Origin: Microbacterium aerolatum
GTDB lineage: Bacteria > Actinomycetota > Actinomycetes > Actinomycetales > Microbacteriaceae
Length of the DNA: 64,000 nt
Direction: 5' to 3'
Assembly: GCF_007988825.1 (NCBI RefSeq)
Contig: NZ_BJUW01000002.1
Span: 124,001 to 188,000, forward strand
Within the stretch, counting starts at the first letter, position 1. Each line of letters starts with the position of its first letter. Shown here in pieces: positions 37,632 to 46,297 of this stretch. The position numbers and the translations under genes were made by a program. The notes under the pieces were generated by a model that was given only the letters and a program-made list of their open reading frames with translations, was not told the origin of the DNA and ran no database searches.

Positions 37632-38450
37632 TCACGTCCAGGCGATCTCCGCGGTCGCGAGGAGGGTGTCGTCGGCATCCAGCAGCGTCGCTCTGGTCAC
37701 GCCGTCGTCGTCCCTGCCGGCGATGCGCAGCGGACGGTCGACGAGAACCGGCGCGATCGCACGGACCTCGAGCCGGGCGGGGGTGCGCTCCGGGGCGTGT
37801 CTGCGGACGGCATCCATGAGCAGGATTCGCGTGAGCGGGCCGTGCACGAGCAGGTCGGGCAGTCCCTCGACGTCCCGCGCCCAGGCGCGGTCGTAATGGA
37901 TGAGGTGGGTATTGAAGGTGAGCGCCGAGAAGCGGAACAGCTGTCGGGCGTCGAGCTCGAGCTCTTCGATCCAGTCAGCGGATGCCGCGGCATCCGGGTC
38001 AGTCCTCGGCGGGCGCGCCGGGGCGTCTGAATCCGCCTGCTCGAGGAACACGTCGTGCCACACGCTGCGGATCGCGGTCTGACCGGCGACGGCGTACTCC
38101 CGCTCGATGTCTACGAACATGAGCCGGCCGCTGGCGCCGTTCTTCTCGACGACCTTTCCGAGCGTCGTCGTCTGCGTGACCTCGTCCGCGATCGCGACCG
38201 GCCGGAAGAACTCGGTGCTCTCCCCCGCGTACATGCGACGCGGCAGGTCGATCTCGGGGATCACGCCATCCCTGGCCGGCGTGCCGTCGGGCCGCAGATC
38301 GGCGAGCGGCACGGCGAAAGGGAACAGGATGCCGTCCCACGCCGGAGGCAGTTCGTCACCGGCATCCCGCCGATCCTCGCTCGCCGCGAACGTGCCGCGG
38401 TAGGCCTCGACGGTCTCCGCGTCGACGACCGAGGTGCGCACGACGGTCAC
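37632..38450 (-). CDS. MaoC/FAS1-like dehydratase (acyl-CoA hydratase)
   Basis: A 272-residue hot-dog-fold hydratase. The first half is the FAS1-like/MaoC N-terminal domain, with RRMYAGESTEFFRPVAIADEV and GRLMFVDIEREY. The second half is the catalytic MaoC domain, with LFRFSALTFNTHLIHYD (the SALTxNxHxIHxD hydratase motif) and LLVHGPLTRIL. It resembles mesaconyl-C4-CoA hydratase-type proteins. It should add water to, or remove it from, a branched or dicarboxylic 2-enoyl-CoA. Its GTG overlaps the CoA-transferase stop by 4 bp. In this operon the product is probably HMG-CoA or a similar 3-hydroxyacyl-CoA. Confidence 0.87.
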   Translation of the reverse strand: MTVVRTSVVDAETVEAYRGTFAASEDRRDAGDELPPAWDGILFPFAVPLADLRPDGTPARDGVIPEIDLPRRMYAGESTEFFRPVAIADEVTQTTTLGKVVEKNGASGRLMFVDIEREYAVAGQTAIRSVWHDVFLEQADSDAPARPPRTDPDAAASADWIEELELDARQLFRFSALTFNTHLIHYDRAWARDVEGLPDLLVHGPLTRILLMDAVRRHAPERTPARLEVRAIAPVLVDRPLRIAGRDDDGVTRATLLDADDTLLATAEIAWT

Positions 38451-39676
38451 GGCAGCACTCCGGCTGCCCGCAGCTCGGCGATGCGCGCGGCGTCGTAGCC
38501 GGCGAGGTCCGCGAGCACCTGATCGGCGTGCTCGGCGAGCCGGTTCGCCGTCCGCGCCGGGGTCGCGGGGGTGGCGGAGAGCTTGATCGGCTGGCCGAAC
38601 ATGCGCAGCGTGCCGAGGTCGCCGTAGTCGGCCTCGACGATCATGTCGCGCTCGGCGGTGCCCGGATCGTCGACGACCTCGCCGATCGTCTTGATCGCCG
38701 TCAGCGGCACGACGTCGCCGGCCATCTGCTCGAGTTCGGCCTTCGTGTATCCGGCGAGCCAGTCGACCACGATCGGCTTGACCTTGCGGTCGTAGACCTC
38801 GGGGACGAGGCGCTTGCGCATGGTGTCGATCTCCGGGTCGGCCTTGACCTCGGGCGTGCCGAACAGGTCGCAGGCCGCGTTCCAGAGCTTGTCTGTGTAC
38901 GCGCCGAAGAACACCTGGCCGTCGGCGCAGTCGAACAGCTCGTAGGGCTTGACCCAGGAGTGCTGATTCCCGGCGGGCTCGGCCACCTTGCCTTCGACTG
39001 TGTAGTCGACCACGGCGGTCTCGGTGAGCGCCATGATGCTGTCCACCTGTGCGACGTCGACGAGCTGTCCCACCCCGGTGGCCTCGGCGTGGCGCAGCGC
39101 CGCGAGCGTGCCGATGACGGCGAACAGGGTCGCCGAGAGGTCGCCGATCGTCACGCCTACGCGCACCGGCGGCTGGCCGGGGTAGCCGCTCATCGACCAC
39201 AGCCCGCCCGCGGCCTGCGCGGTGTTGTCGAAGGCCGGGCGGCGGCTGCGCGAGCCGGTCTGGCCGTAGCCGGAGATCGCGGTGTAGACGAGCTTCGGGT
39301 TGATCTCCTTCAGCACGTCGTAGCCGACGCCGAGCTTCGCCATGGTCCCGGGACGGAAGTTCTCCACCAGGACGTCGGCCGAGCGGACGAGGTCCTTCAG
39401 AACCTCCTTGCCGGCATCCGATGCCAGGTCGAGGCCGACACCGAGCTTGCCGCGGTTGTACTGCGCGTAGTAGGCGCTGAACTCCTCGTCGCCGTCGGTG
39501 AGGTACGGCGGGAAGCCGCGTGAGACGTCGGGATCGCGCGGATTCTCGATCTTGATGACCGTCGCGCCGAGGTCCGCGAACATCTGGGCGGCGTAGGGGC
39601 CGGCGAGCACGCGGGACAGGTCGAGGACCGTGACGCCGTTCAGCGCACCGGGTGCGGGGAGCGAGATGTCGGTCAT
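38447..39676 (-). CDS. Class III CoA-transferase of the HMG-CoA operon
   Basis: A 409-residue CaiB/BaiF-family enzyme. The N-terminus LNGVTVLDLSRVLAGPYAAQM, then GATVIKIENPRDPD, NRGKLGVGLDL and the ENFRPGTMAKLGVGYD segment are family signatures. Its ATG overlaps the HMG-CoA lyase stop by 4 bp. It would transfer CoA to a branched dicarboxylate, such as 3-hydroxy-3-methylglutarate, 3-methylglutaconate or itaconate/mesaconate, feeding the lyase. It is clearly distinct from the CoA-transferase at 26938-28065. Confidence 0.9.
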   Translation of the reverse strand: MTDISLPAPGALNGVTVLDLSRVLAGPYAAQMFADLGATVIKIENPRDPDVSRGFPPYLTDGDEEFSAYYAQYNRGKLGVGLDLASDAGKEVLKDLVRSADVLVENFRPGTMAKLGVGYDVLKEINPKLVYTAISGYGQTGSRSRRPAFDNTAQAAGGLWSMSGYPGQPPVRVGVTIGDLSATLFAVIGTLAALRHAEATGVGQLVDVAQVDSIMALTETAVVDYTVEGKVAEPAGNQHSWVKPYELFDCADGQVFFGAYTDKLWNAACDLFGTPEVKADPEIDTMRKRLVPEVYDRKVKPIVVDWLAGYTKAELEQMAGDVVPLTAIKTIGEVVDDPGTAERDMIVEADYGDLGTLRMFGQPIKLSATPATPARTANRLAEHADQVLADLAGYDAARIAELRAAGVLP

Positions 39677-40650
39677 GCGGATGCTGCCTCCTGTGTGAGT
39701 TCGGACGCGCCGGCGGCGGCGAGCGCACGGGCCACGTTCGACGGCGCGGGGATGCCGCGGATGCGGGAGAGCCAGAGCGTGGTGGCTGCGAGGGCGCCGA
39801 GATCCAGTCCGGTCTCGATGCCCAGGCCGTGCAGCATCCACACCAGGTCCTCTGTGGCGAGGTTACCGGTCGCGCCCTTCGCGTACGGGCAGCGTCCGAG
39901 GCCGCCGACCGAGGCGTCGAATTCGGCGACGCCGAGCCGCAGCGCGGCATGGACGTTGCCCAGGGACTGCCCGTAGGTGTCGTGCAGATGCAGGGCGAGG
40001 GCCGAGACCGGGATGCCGGCCGCCAGCGTCTCCTGGACCACGCGTCCGGTGAGGCCGGGGGTCGCGACGCCGATCGTGTCGCCCAGGGCGACGGTGCGGC
40101 TGCCCGCCTCGTGCAGCGCGGTGGCGGCCTGCGCCACCGCCTGCGTGTCGACCTCACCTTCCCAGGGGTCGCCGAAGGCCATCGACACGTAGCCACGGAC
40201 CGGGATGCCGTCGGCGGTGGCTGCTTGGATGACCTCGACCGCGCGGTCGATGGCTCCGGATCGGGTGTTGTTCAGGTTGGCCTTGGCGAACGACTCCGTC
40301 GCGCTGACGACGACGGACACCTCGCGGATGCCGGCATCGAGCGCGCGCTGCAACCCCTTGAGGTTCGGCACCAGCGCGACAGCCCTTGCGGCGTCGGGCA
40401 CGTCCACGGCAGCCACCACTTCGGCCGCATCCGCGAGCTGCGGGATCCAGGCCGGCGGGACGAAGCTGGTCACCTCGAGGTCGCGGGATCCCGCGGCGTA
40501 CAGCCGGCGGCACAGTTCGGCCTTGACCGGCGTCGGGATGATGTCGGTCTCGGCCTGCAGGCCGTCACGGGGCCCGACCTCGAACACGGTGACCCGAGCG
40601 GGCATGCCCTCCTCGGTCTGCACGCGCGGCGACGGTACGGAGTTCGTCAT
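39673..40650 (-). CDS. mvaB: Hydroxymethylglutaryl-CoA lyase
   Basis: A 325-residue DRE-TIM enzyme that splits HMG-CoA into acetyl-CoA and acetoacetate. Landmarks: EVGPRDGLQ with the catalytic Arg-Asp, the metal-binding HLHDTYGQSLGNV, and GLGRCPYAKGATGNLATED with the active-site Cys. The ATG at 40650 overlaps the reductase stop by 4 bp; an internal ATG at about residue 16 (GMPARVTVFEV) is an alternative start close to the domain. Being co-encoded with a class II HMG-CoA reductase points to mevalonate or HMG breakdown rather than leucine catabolism, since methylcrotonyl-CoA carboxylase genes are absent here. Confidence 0.93.
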   Translation of the reverse strand: MTNSVPSPRVQTEEGMPARVTVFEVGPRDGLQAETDIIPTPVKAELCRRLYAAGSRDLEVTSFVPPAWIPQLADAAEVVAAVDVPDAARAVALVPNLKGLQRALDAGIREVSVVVSATESFAKANLNNTRSGAIDRAVEVIQAATADGIPVRGYVSMAFGDPWEGEVDTQAVAQAATALHEAGSRTVALGDTIGVATPGLTGRVVQETLAAGIPVSALALHLHDTYGQSLGNVHAALRLGVAEFDASVGGLGRCPYAKGATGNLATEDLVWMLHGLGIETGLDLGALAATTLWLSRIRGIPAPSNVARALAAAGASELTQEAASA

Positions 40651-41927
40651 GCCCGGCCTCGGCCGGCACGCAGCTCGTCGAGGACCTCGCGTGCGTGCTC
40701 CACGCGGATCTTCCGATCCGCCACGATGCGTGCGGCGACCTCTCCGATCTCATCGACCTCGGCGCCGGCGCTCGCAGCGATCGTGCGCGCGTGCAGCGTC
40801 ATGTGTCCGCGCTGGATGCCCTCTGCGGCAAGCGCGCGACAGGCGGCGAGGTTCTGCGCGAGGCCCACAGCGGCGATGACGCTCGCCAGTTCGCGCGCCG
40901 TCTCGACCCCGAGCAGTTTCACGCCCGCCTGAGCGGTGGGGTGGGCACGGGTCGCGCCGCCGACGAGGCCGACGGCGAGCGGCACCTCGAGGGTCCCGAC
41001 GAGGTTGCCGTCGGCATCCGTCTCGAATCGCGACAGGGCCGCGTACTGACCGTCGCGGGCGGCGTGCGAGTGGCAGCCGGCCTCTACGGCACGCGTGTCG
41101 TTTCCCGTGGCGAGGACGACGGCGGTGATGCCGTTCATGATGCCCTTGTTGTGGGTGGCCGCGCGGTACGGATCGGCCTCGGCGAAGGCGCTGGCGGCGA
41201 CGATGTCGTCCACGACCTGCGGGCCGCCGAGAAGCTCGGCGTCGAACACGGCGCGGGCGCGGGTGAGGCGCAGCTCCGCCTTGTTGGTGAGGATGCGCAG
41301 GAGGGTGCGTGAGCCGGCGATCTCAGCGATGCGCGGCGCGATCGCCTCTGCCATCGTGTTGACGGCGTTGGCGCCCATGGCGTCGCGGACGTCGACGTGC
41401 AGATGCAGGATGACCTGGGTGCCGGCGCGCGTCTGGAGAACCCGGACGGAGATGTCGAAGGCGCCACCGCCGAGGGATACCAGCATCGGATCCTGCTCGT
41501 TGGCCAGCGCCAGGAGCTCGTCGCGGGCTTCGAGAAGCGCGAAGCGCGTGCCGTGCGGGTCGACGGCGTCGAGGACCTGGATCTGCGCGATCATGACGTC
41601 CCCGGTGTACGAGGTCGTGAAGCCGCCGTGCCCTCGTGCCATGCGCGCCGCGTTCGAGGCCGCGGCGACGACGCTCGGCTCCTCGGTCGCCATCGGGATC
41701 AGGCGGTCTCGTCCATCGATGGTGAAGTTCGTGGCGACCCCGACCGGGATGCCGATCAGCCCCACGACGTTCTCGATCATGTGGTCCGCCTGAGCGAGCG
41801 AGAGCCCGTCCTCTGCGCCGAGCGCACCGAGCGCACTCGCTTCGAGGCCCGCACTCTCGGCGACGAGCGCACGTCGCTCGTGCGGGGTGTGGTCGCGCAG
41901 ACCTGAGATTCGGCTGTTGGTCGGCAT
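40647..41927 (-). CDS. mvaA: Class II hydroxymethylglutaryl-CoA reductase, probably degradative
   Basis: A 426-residue soluble HMG-CoA reductase. Class II marks include the HMG-CoA-binding ENVVGLIGIPVGVATNF (catalytic Glu), DVRDAMGANAVNT (Asp and cofactor loop), a HNKGIMNGI lysine and a C-terminal RGHMTLHAR segment carrying the His. No membrane domain is present. In Pseudomonas mevalonii the homologue runs backwards, oxidising mevalonate with NAD+ and CoA to HMG-CoA. Coupling to HMG-CoA lyase supports that direction. The ATG at 41927 has GGAAGG upstream; longer in-frame starts extend into the divergent hydrolase promoter region. It leads a four-gene operon. Confidence 0.93.
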   Translation of the reverse strand: MPTNSRISGLRDHTPHERRALVAESAGLEASALGALGAEDGLSLAQADHMIENVVGLIGIPVGVATNFTIDGRDRLIPMATEEPSVVAAASNAARMARGHGGFTTSYTGDVMIAQIQVLDAVDPHGTRFALLEARDELLALANEQDPMLVSLGGGAFDISVRVLQTRAGTQVILHLHVDVRDAMGANAVNTMAEAIAPRIAEIAGSRTLLRILTNKAELRLTRARAVFDAELLGGPQVVDDIVAASAFAEADPYRAATHNKGIMNGITAVVLATGNDTRAVEAGCHSHAARDGQYAALSRFETDADGNLVGTLEVPLAVGLVGGATRAHPTAQAGVKLLGVETARELASVIAAVGLAQNLAACRALAAEGIQRGHMTLHARTIAASAGAEVDEIGEVAARIVADRKIRVEHAREVLDELRAGRGRA

Positions 41928-42127
41928 CGGCCACCTTCCTTCGTGGGCAGACGCCGGATCTTCGGCGTTGCGTGTCACCGTCGACACTAGAAGCGCGATC
42001 CGCGAGCGACGATGGGCGGATCGCTCATTGAACGCACGCGGGCATAGGGCGATGACACATCTCCCGACTGTCGGCACCGACCTAGACTCGCAGTCGCAGC
42101 GATGACGCGAGCCCCGAGGAGACCCCG

Positions 42128-42976
42128 ATGCCCTACACCGAGTCCGCCGCCGTCCGGCTCTACTACGAGGAGTTCGGGTCCGAGACGGATCCGCTGCTCG
42201 TGCTCGTCTCCGGCGGCGGAGCCCAGCTGCTCAGCTGGGACGAGGACTTCATCGCACATCTCACCGACGGGGGACTGCGGGTCGTCCGCTTCGACAATCG
42301 CGACACCGGGTTCTCCGAGCGGTTCGGCGGCGAGCAGGACGTCGACGGCGGCTATGACCTGGCCGACATGGGCGATGACATCCTGCACATCCTGGACCAC
42401 CTCGGCGTGGACTCGGCGCACATCGCCGGGCACTCGATGGGCGGGATGATGGCGCAGACTGTCGCCATCGCGCACCCGGAACGCGTCCGCAGCCTCGGAC
42501 TGCTGTCGACGATCCCCGGCCGCAGCCCGCGGTACGTGCTGCACGGTGAGCGTCCCGAGCTGCTCGAGGCCCCGATCCGGGTCACCCGCGAACAGGCCGT
42601 CGCGTTCGCAGAGTCGGCCGTCAGCTCAACGCCGCGAGGACGGTACGACCCGCAGGTGAAGTGGCATGTCGCGAAGGCGGGCGAGGCGTACGACCGCGGC
42701 TACGCGCCCGAGGGATACGCCCGGCAGTGGGCCGCGCTGCGCCGAGCCCCGGAGCGGCTCGAGGATCTGCGTTCGGTCGCGGTGCCGACGCTGGTCTTCC
42801 ACGGCCGCGATGACGACGTGCTGCACTGGCACTCCGCCGTGGACATCGCCGAGGCGATCGCGGGATCGGAGCTGCAGGTGCAGCCCGACATGGGACACCT
42901 CATCCCCCACGAGCTCTGGCCCGATCTCGCGCAGGCTCTGCTGCGCACCGCTCGCCGCGCCGAGGAGCAGCGCTGA
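42128..42976 (+). CDS. Alpha/beta-fold hydrolase
   Basis: A 282-residue cytosolic alpha/beta hydrolase of the epoxide-hydrolase/esterase type. VLVSGGGAQLLSWDED is the oxyanion region, GHSMGGMMAQ holds the nucleophile Ser, an Asp lies in FHGRDDDV and the catalytic His in DMGHLIPHE. It is divergent from the HMG-CoA operon (200 bp) and followed by a GAF/PucR-type regulator. It could release an acid from an ester that the operon then uses, but that is only inferred from position. Confidence 0.87.
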   Translation: MPYTESAAVRLYYEEFGSETDPLLVLVSGGGAQLLSWDEDFIAHLTDGGLRVVRFDNRDTGFSERFGGEQDVDGGYDLADMGDDILHILDHLGVDSAHIAGHSMGGMMAQTVAIAHPERVRSLGLLSTIPGRSPRYVLHGERPELLEAPIRVTREQAVAFAESAVSSTPRGRYDPQVKWHVAKAGEAYDRGYAPEGYARQWAALRRAPERLEDLRSVAVPTLVFHGRDDDVLHWHSAVDIAEAIAGSELQVQPDMGHLIPHELWPDLAQALLRTARRAEEQR

Positions 42977-43056
42977 CGTCGCTCGTGGCGACCGCGGAAC
43001 GTGGCATGCTCGACACGGGAGCCGCGCGGGGCGACGTGGCGAGGAGAGGAGCACCG

Positions 43057-44961
43057 ATGCGCGAGGACGCCGAAGCGATCTCCGTTCTTCTGGGTGCCGC
43101 CTACGATGCCGAGTCCGTCGGCCCGACCGAAGTCAGTGACGCGCTGCGCCGTATCGGGGCATCCGAGGAGCAGGCCGCCGAGATCGCCGATCGCGTGCAC
43201 CGCTCACAGCGGGAGTTCTCGCGACTGCGCCGGAGAGAGCACGAGCTGTCGGCCCTGTTCTCGAGCGCCAGGGAGCTCGCGGAGCTCCGCGACAGCGACG
43301 CCGTGCTGGAGCGGCTCGTCCAGCGTGCACACGAGATGATGGGCGCCGATCTGGCCTACCTGTCCGAGTTCGACCCCGGCACTCGTGAACTTCGCGTGCG
43401 GGAGACGAGCGGTTCGGTGAGCGCGTCCCTCCCCTCGCTCCGCGTGCCGCCGGGGCGTGGGCTCGTCAGCGCCGTGGTCGAGTCGCGTGCGCCGCTGTGG
43501 GTCTCGAACTACTCGTCGTACACGAGCGAGCGGCACGACTCCGGCGTCGACGAGGCTGTCTCCGACGAAGGACTCGTGTCGATGCTCGGCGTTCCGATGC
43601 TCACCAGCGATGACGTGCTCGGCGTGCTGTTCGTGGGCAATCGCACGGAGAAGTCCTTCTCTCCGGAGGAGGTCTCCCTGCTCTCGGCTATGGCGGACCA
43701 CGCCTCCGTCATCCTGCAGACGACCTACACGCTGCGGAGCCTTCAGGAGTCCGAGGATGCCAGCCGCCGGAACCTGGAGAGCCTGACGGCGCACCTCGTC
43801 GAACGCGATCGCGCCAACACCGTGCATCAGGAGCTCGTCCAGGCCGTGCTCGCCGGCGGCGGGTTCGGCCCGGTTGCCGAGACGCTGGCCTCGGCGCTCG
43901 GCCGCGCCGTGGCGATCCTGGATGACCAGGACCAGATCATCGCCGCAGCCGGGCTCCCCCTGGCGGCGGGGATGCTGGAACCGGATGCCGCGATCCACGA
44001 CGCCATCGCCGAGAGCCGTCGCTCAGGGCACTGCGTCGCGGTCATCGGATCCACGGTGCGCGCCGTCGCCGCGCTCAGCGCGGGCAAGCGGCACTTCGGT
44101 GCGATGCTGCTCGGCGACGGGGAGTTCGAGCTCGGAGCCGTGGACTTCCGCACGGTCGAGCGGGCAGCGCAGGTGGGCGCACTGCTCGCGCTGCAGCAGG
44201 AGGCGGCATCCGGTGCCGATCAGCGGGTGCGCAGCGAACTGATCACCGACCTTCTCGACGACGTCCCCGAGCGCCGCTCGGATGTGGAGCGGCGGGCGCG
44301 CCGGCTCGGCGTCGATCTGCGGACGCTCGACACTCTGCTGCTCCTGGCCGTTCCCGGCGATCAGCAGACGGCTGCCGCGCGCGCCCTCAGCCGGCACCTC
44401 GACGAGCGCACGCTGGTGGGCGAATACCGCGGGTTCATCGTCGTCGCGCACGCCTCGGCGCGGGATGCTCTCGAGCCCGAGCGGCTTCGCGCCCACGTGG
44501 AGGCATCGATCCAGCATCCGGTCTCACTCGTCGTCCCGCGAGCGGCGAAGGGAGCGCTGCCGGATGCCTTCGTGGCCGCGATGCGCACCGCCCGGCTGCT
44601 GGCGGCCCTCGAGATCACCGGCATGACCGTGCAGGTCGACGACTTCCTGCCGTACTCGGCGATCCTCGACACGGATTCGCGGGCGCTGGGAACCTTCCTG
44701 CGCGACACGATCGGCGCCGTGCGGACGTATGACGCCGATCGGGGCGCCGACCTGCTCGGCACGCTGCGCGCATTCGTGCGGAACAACGCGAGCCCGACGC
44801 GCACGGCCAGGGCGCTGAACTTCCACACGAACACGATCCTCCAGCGGCTCGACCGGCTCGACCACGTGCTGGGCGCCGATTGGCGCGAGGACGAGCGCAT
44901 GTTCCGCCTCGGCATCGCCGTGCGGCTCGACGAGCTGCGCGAGCGCTTCGAGCGTCGCTGA
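43057..44961 (+). CDS. GAF-domain/PucR-type helix-turn-helix regulator
   Basis: A 634-residue sensor-regulator. A helical leader (residues 1-70) is followed by a GAF domain at about 70-210 (SARELAELRDSDAVLERLV, YLSEFDPGTRELRV, MLGVPMLTSDDVLGVLFVGN), then a linker/CdaR GGDEF-like region and a C-terminal PucR helix-turn-helix NNASPTRTARALNFHTNTIL. This layout is typical of regulators for aromatic or acid catabolism. GAGGAG lies just before the ATG at 43057; a longer frame from 42985 lacks this signal. It stands next to, and divergent from, the HMG-CoA operon and probably regulates it. Confidence 0.88.
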   Translation: MREDAEAISVLLGAAYDAESVGPTEVSDALRRIGASEEQAAEIADRVHRSQREFSRLRRREHELSALFSSARELAELRDSDAVLERLVQRAHEMMGADLAYLSEFDPGTRELRVRETSGSVSASLPSLRVPPGRGLVSAVVESRAPLWVSNYSSYTSERHDSGVDEAVSDEGLVSMLGVPMLTSDDVLGVLFVGNRTEKSFSPEEVSLLSAMADHASVILQTTYTLRSLQESEDASRRNLESLTAHLVERDRANTVHQELVQAVLAGGGFGPVAETLASALGRAVAILDDQDQIIAAAGLPLAAGMLEPDAAIHDAIAESRRSGHCVAVIGSTVRAVAALSAGKRHFGAMLLGDGEFELGAVDFRTVERAAQVGALLALQQEAASGADQRVRSELITDLLDDVPERRSDVERRARRLGVDLRTLDTLLLLAVPGDQQTAAARALSRHLDERTLVGEYRGFIVVAHASARDALEPERLRAHVEASIQHPVSLVVPRAAKGALPDAFVAAMRTARLLAALEITGMTVQVDDFLPYSAILDTDSRALGTFLRDTIGAVRTYDADRGADLLGTLRAFVRNNASPTRTARALNFHTNTILQRLDRLDHVLGADWREDERMFRLGIAVRLDELRERFERR

Positions 44962-45019
44962 GGGCGACGACGGCCGGCTTCTAGGCTCCGCGCTCGACGA
45001 CCTCGCCGGCGCGCATCAC

Positions 45020-46129
45020 CTAGACCGCGAACGCGGAGACGTCGTCGGTGGACTCGCCGTCGAGAGCGAGCTCGGCAAGGATGCGGCCGATCGCCGGAGT
45101 GAATTTGAAGCCGTGACCGGCGGTGAGCCCGACGATGATGTCCGGATGCTCCGCCAGCGGGCTGAGCACGAATCGCCGATCGGGCGTGAGCGCGTACTGG
45201 CAGGTGACGGTGCGCAGCTCGTGGCCGGCACCGGGGATGAGTCCTCGCACGAAATCTCCGAGCTGTGCCGAGAGGTCCGCTGAGGGCAGGAAGGTGCGTT
45301 CGGCCGGTGTCATGCGGTTGTTCGACACGTCGCGGGCGGCCTTCACAGACGGCTCCCCGAAGGTGGGGAAGCCGTAATAGCACTCGTCGTCCTCCCAGAT
45401 CCAGACCGGGAAGCGATCCCTGTCGTACGACTCCGGTTCGGCGGGGTGGAAGTAGGTCACCTGCTCCTGCATGACGTCCAGCGGGATCGCTGCGCCGAGC
45501 GGCTCGAGCAGGGCGTTCGTCCAGGCGTCCGCAGCGACGATGACCTTGCCCGCACGCACGTCTCCGTTGGAGGTGCGCACGACGACGCCGCCGTCATCGG
45601 GCACCAGGCTCTCGACGGTCGTGCGGTCGCGGATGTCGGCCCCGTGCACACGGGCGCGCATCTGCAGGGTGGCGACCGTGCGGGCGGCGTGGGCGATGCC
45701 GGTGTCGGCCGTGTAGACGGTCTCGACGTTCTCCGGCACGCGGAACTGCGGCCAGCGCGCGGTCACCTCGGCCGGGGTGAGCAGTTCGTGGGGGACGTCG
45801 CATTCGGTGAGTGCGGCGGTGAAGTCGGATGCCGAGTAGGGACCGTCGACGGGAAGGAAGATCACTCCGCCCGTGATGGTGAGCAGGCGCTCGCCGGACT
45901 CCGCCTCCAGATCCGCCCAGTCGCGATATGCGGACTGCGCCAGCCGGACGTACTGCGGTGCGCCGTACGAGGTGCGCACGATCCGCGAGGTGTCGTGCGA
46001 CGCTCCGCGCACGTGGCCCAGCTCGTACTGCTCGAACGCGACGACCTTGGCTCCTCGGCGGGCGAGGTGGTACGCGGCGGCGCTGCCGGCCGCGCCCATC
46101 CCGACGACGGCGACCTCGAACGATTCCAT
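45020..46129 (-). CDS. N-methyltryptophan/sarcosine oxidase-family flavoenzyme
   Basis: A 369-residue monomeric FAD oxidase of the SolA/MSOX family. It shows the N-terminal VVGMGAAGSAAAYHLARRG motif, the acidic FEQ at its end, HDTSRIVRTSYG and a C-terminal GLTAGHGFKFTPAIG flavin contact. The covalent-flavin Cys position may lie in VTCQYALTPD. It demethylates N-methylamino acids such as N-methyltryptophan or sarcosine, giving formaldehyde and H2O2. The TAG stop is followed, in frame, by twelve sense codons and a second TAG. Confidence 0.87.
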   Translation of the reverse strand: MESFEVAVVGMGAAGSAAAYHLARRGAKVVAFEQYELGHVRGASHDTSRIVRTSYGAPQYVRLAQSAYRDWADLEAESGERLLTITGGVIFLPVDGPYSASDFTAALTECDVPHELLTPAEVTARWPQFRVPENVETVYTADTGIAHAARTVATLQMRARVHGADIRDRTTVESLVPDDGGVVVRTSNGDVRAGKVIVAADAWTNALLEPLGAAIPLDVMQEQVTYFHPAEPESYDRDRFPVWIWEDDECYYGFPTFGEPSVKAARDVSNNRMTPAERTFLPSADLSAQLGDFVRGLIPGAGHELRTVTCQYALTPDRRFVLSPLAEHPDIIVGLTAGHGFKFTPAIGRILAELALDGESTDDVSAFAV

Positions 46130-46297
46130 GGGCTTCCTGCCTCCTCAGCGGATCGATTCACGCCAGTGTGCGGGAGCGCACCGTCCGGGTACATGGATCG
46201 ACTACCCATGTCTGGTGGGTCGAGATGTGTCGGATGCACGGCAAACAGTCGCGTGTGACGCGGGCGCTGTTCCGCCGGCATGCGGGACGATGGTCTG

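Noticed and set aside
46183..46203. ACATGG/CCATGT inverted repeat upstream of the GH114 gene
   Set aside because: Only 6-bp arms with a 9-nt spacer, within what chance gives, and no regulator nearby.
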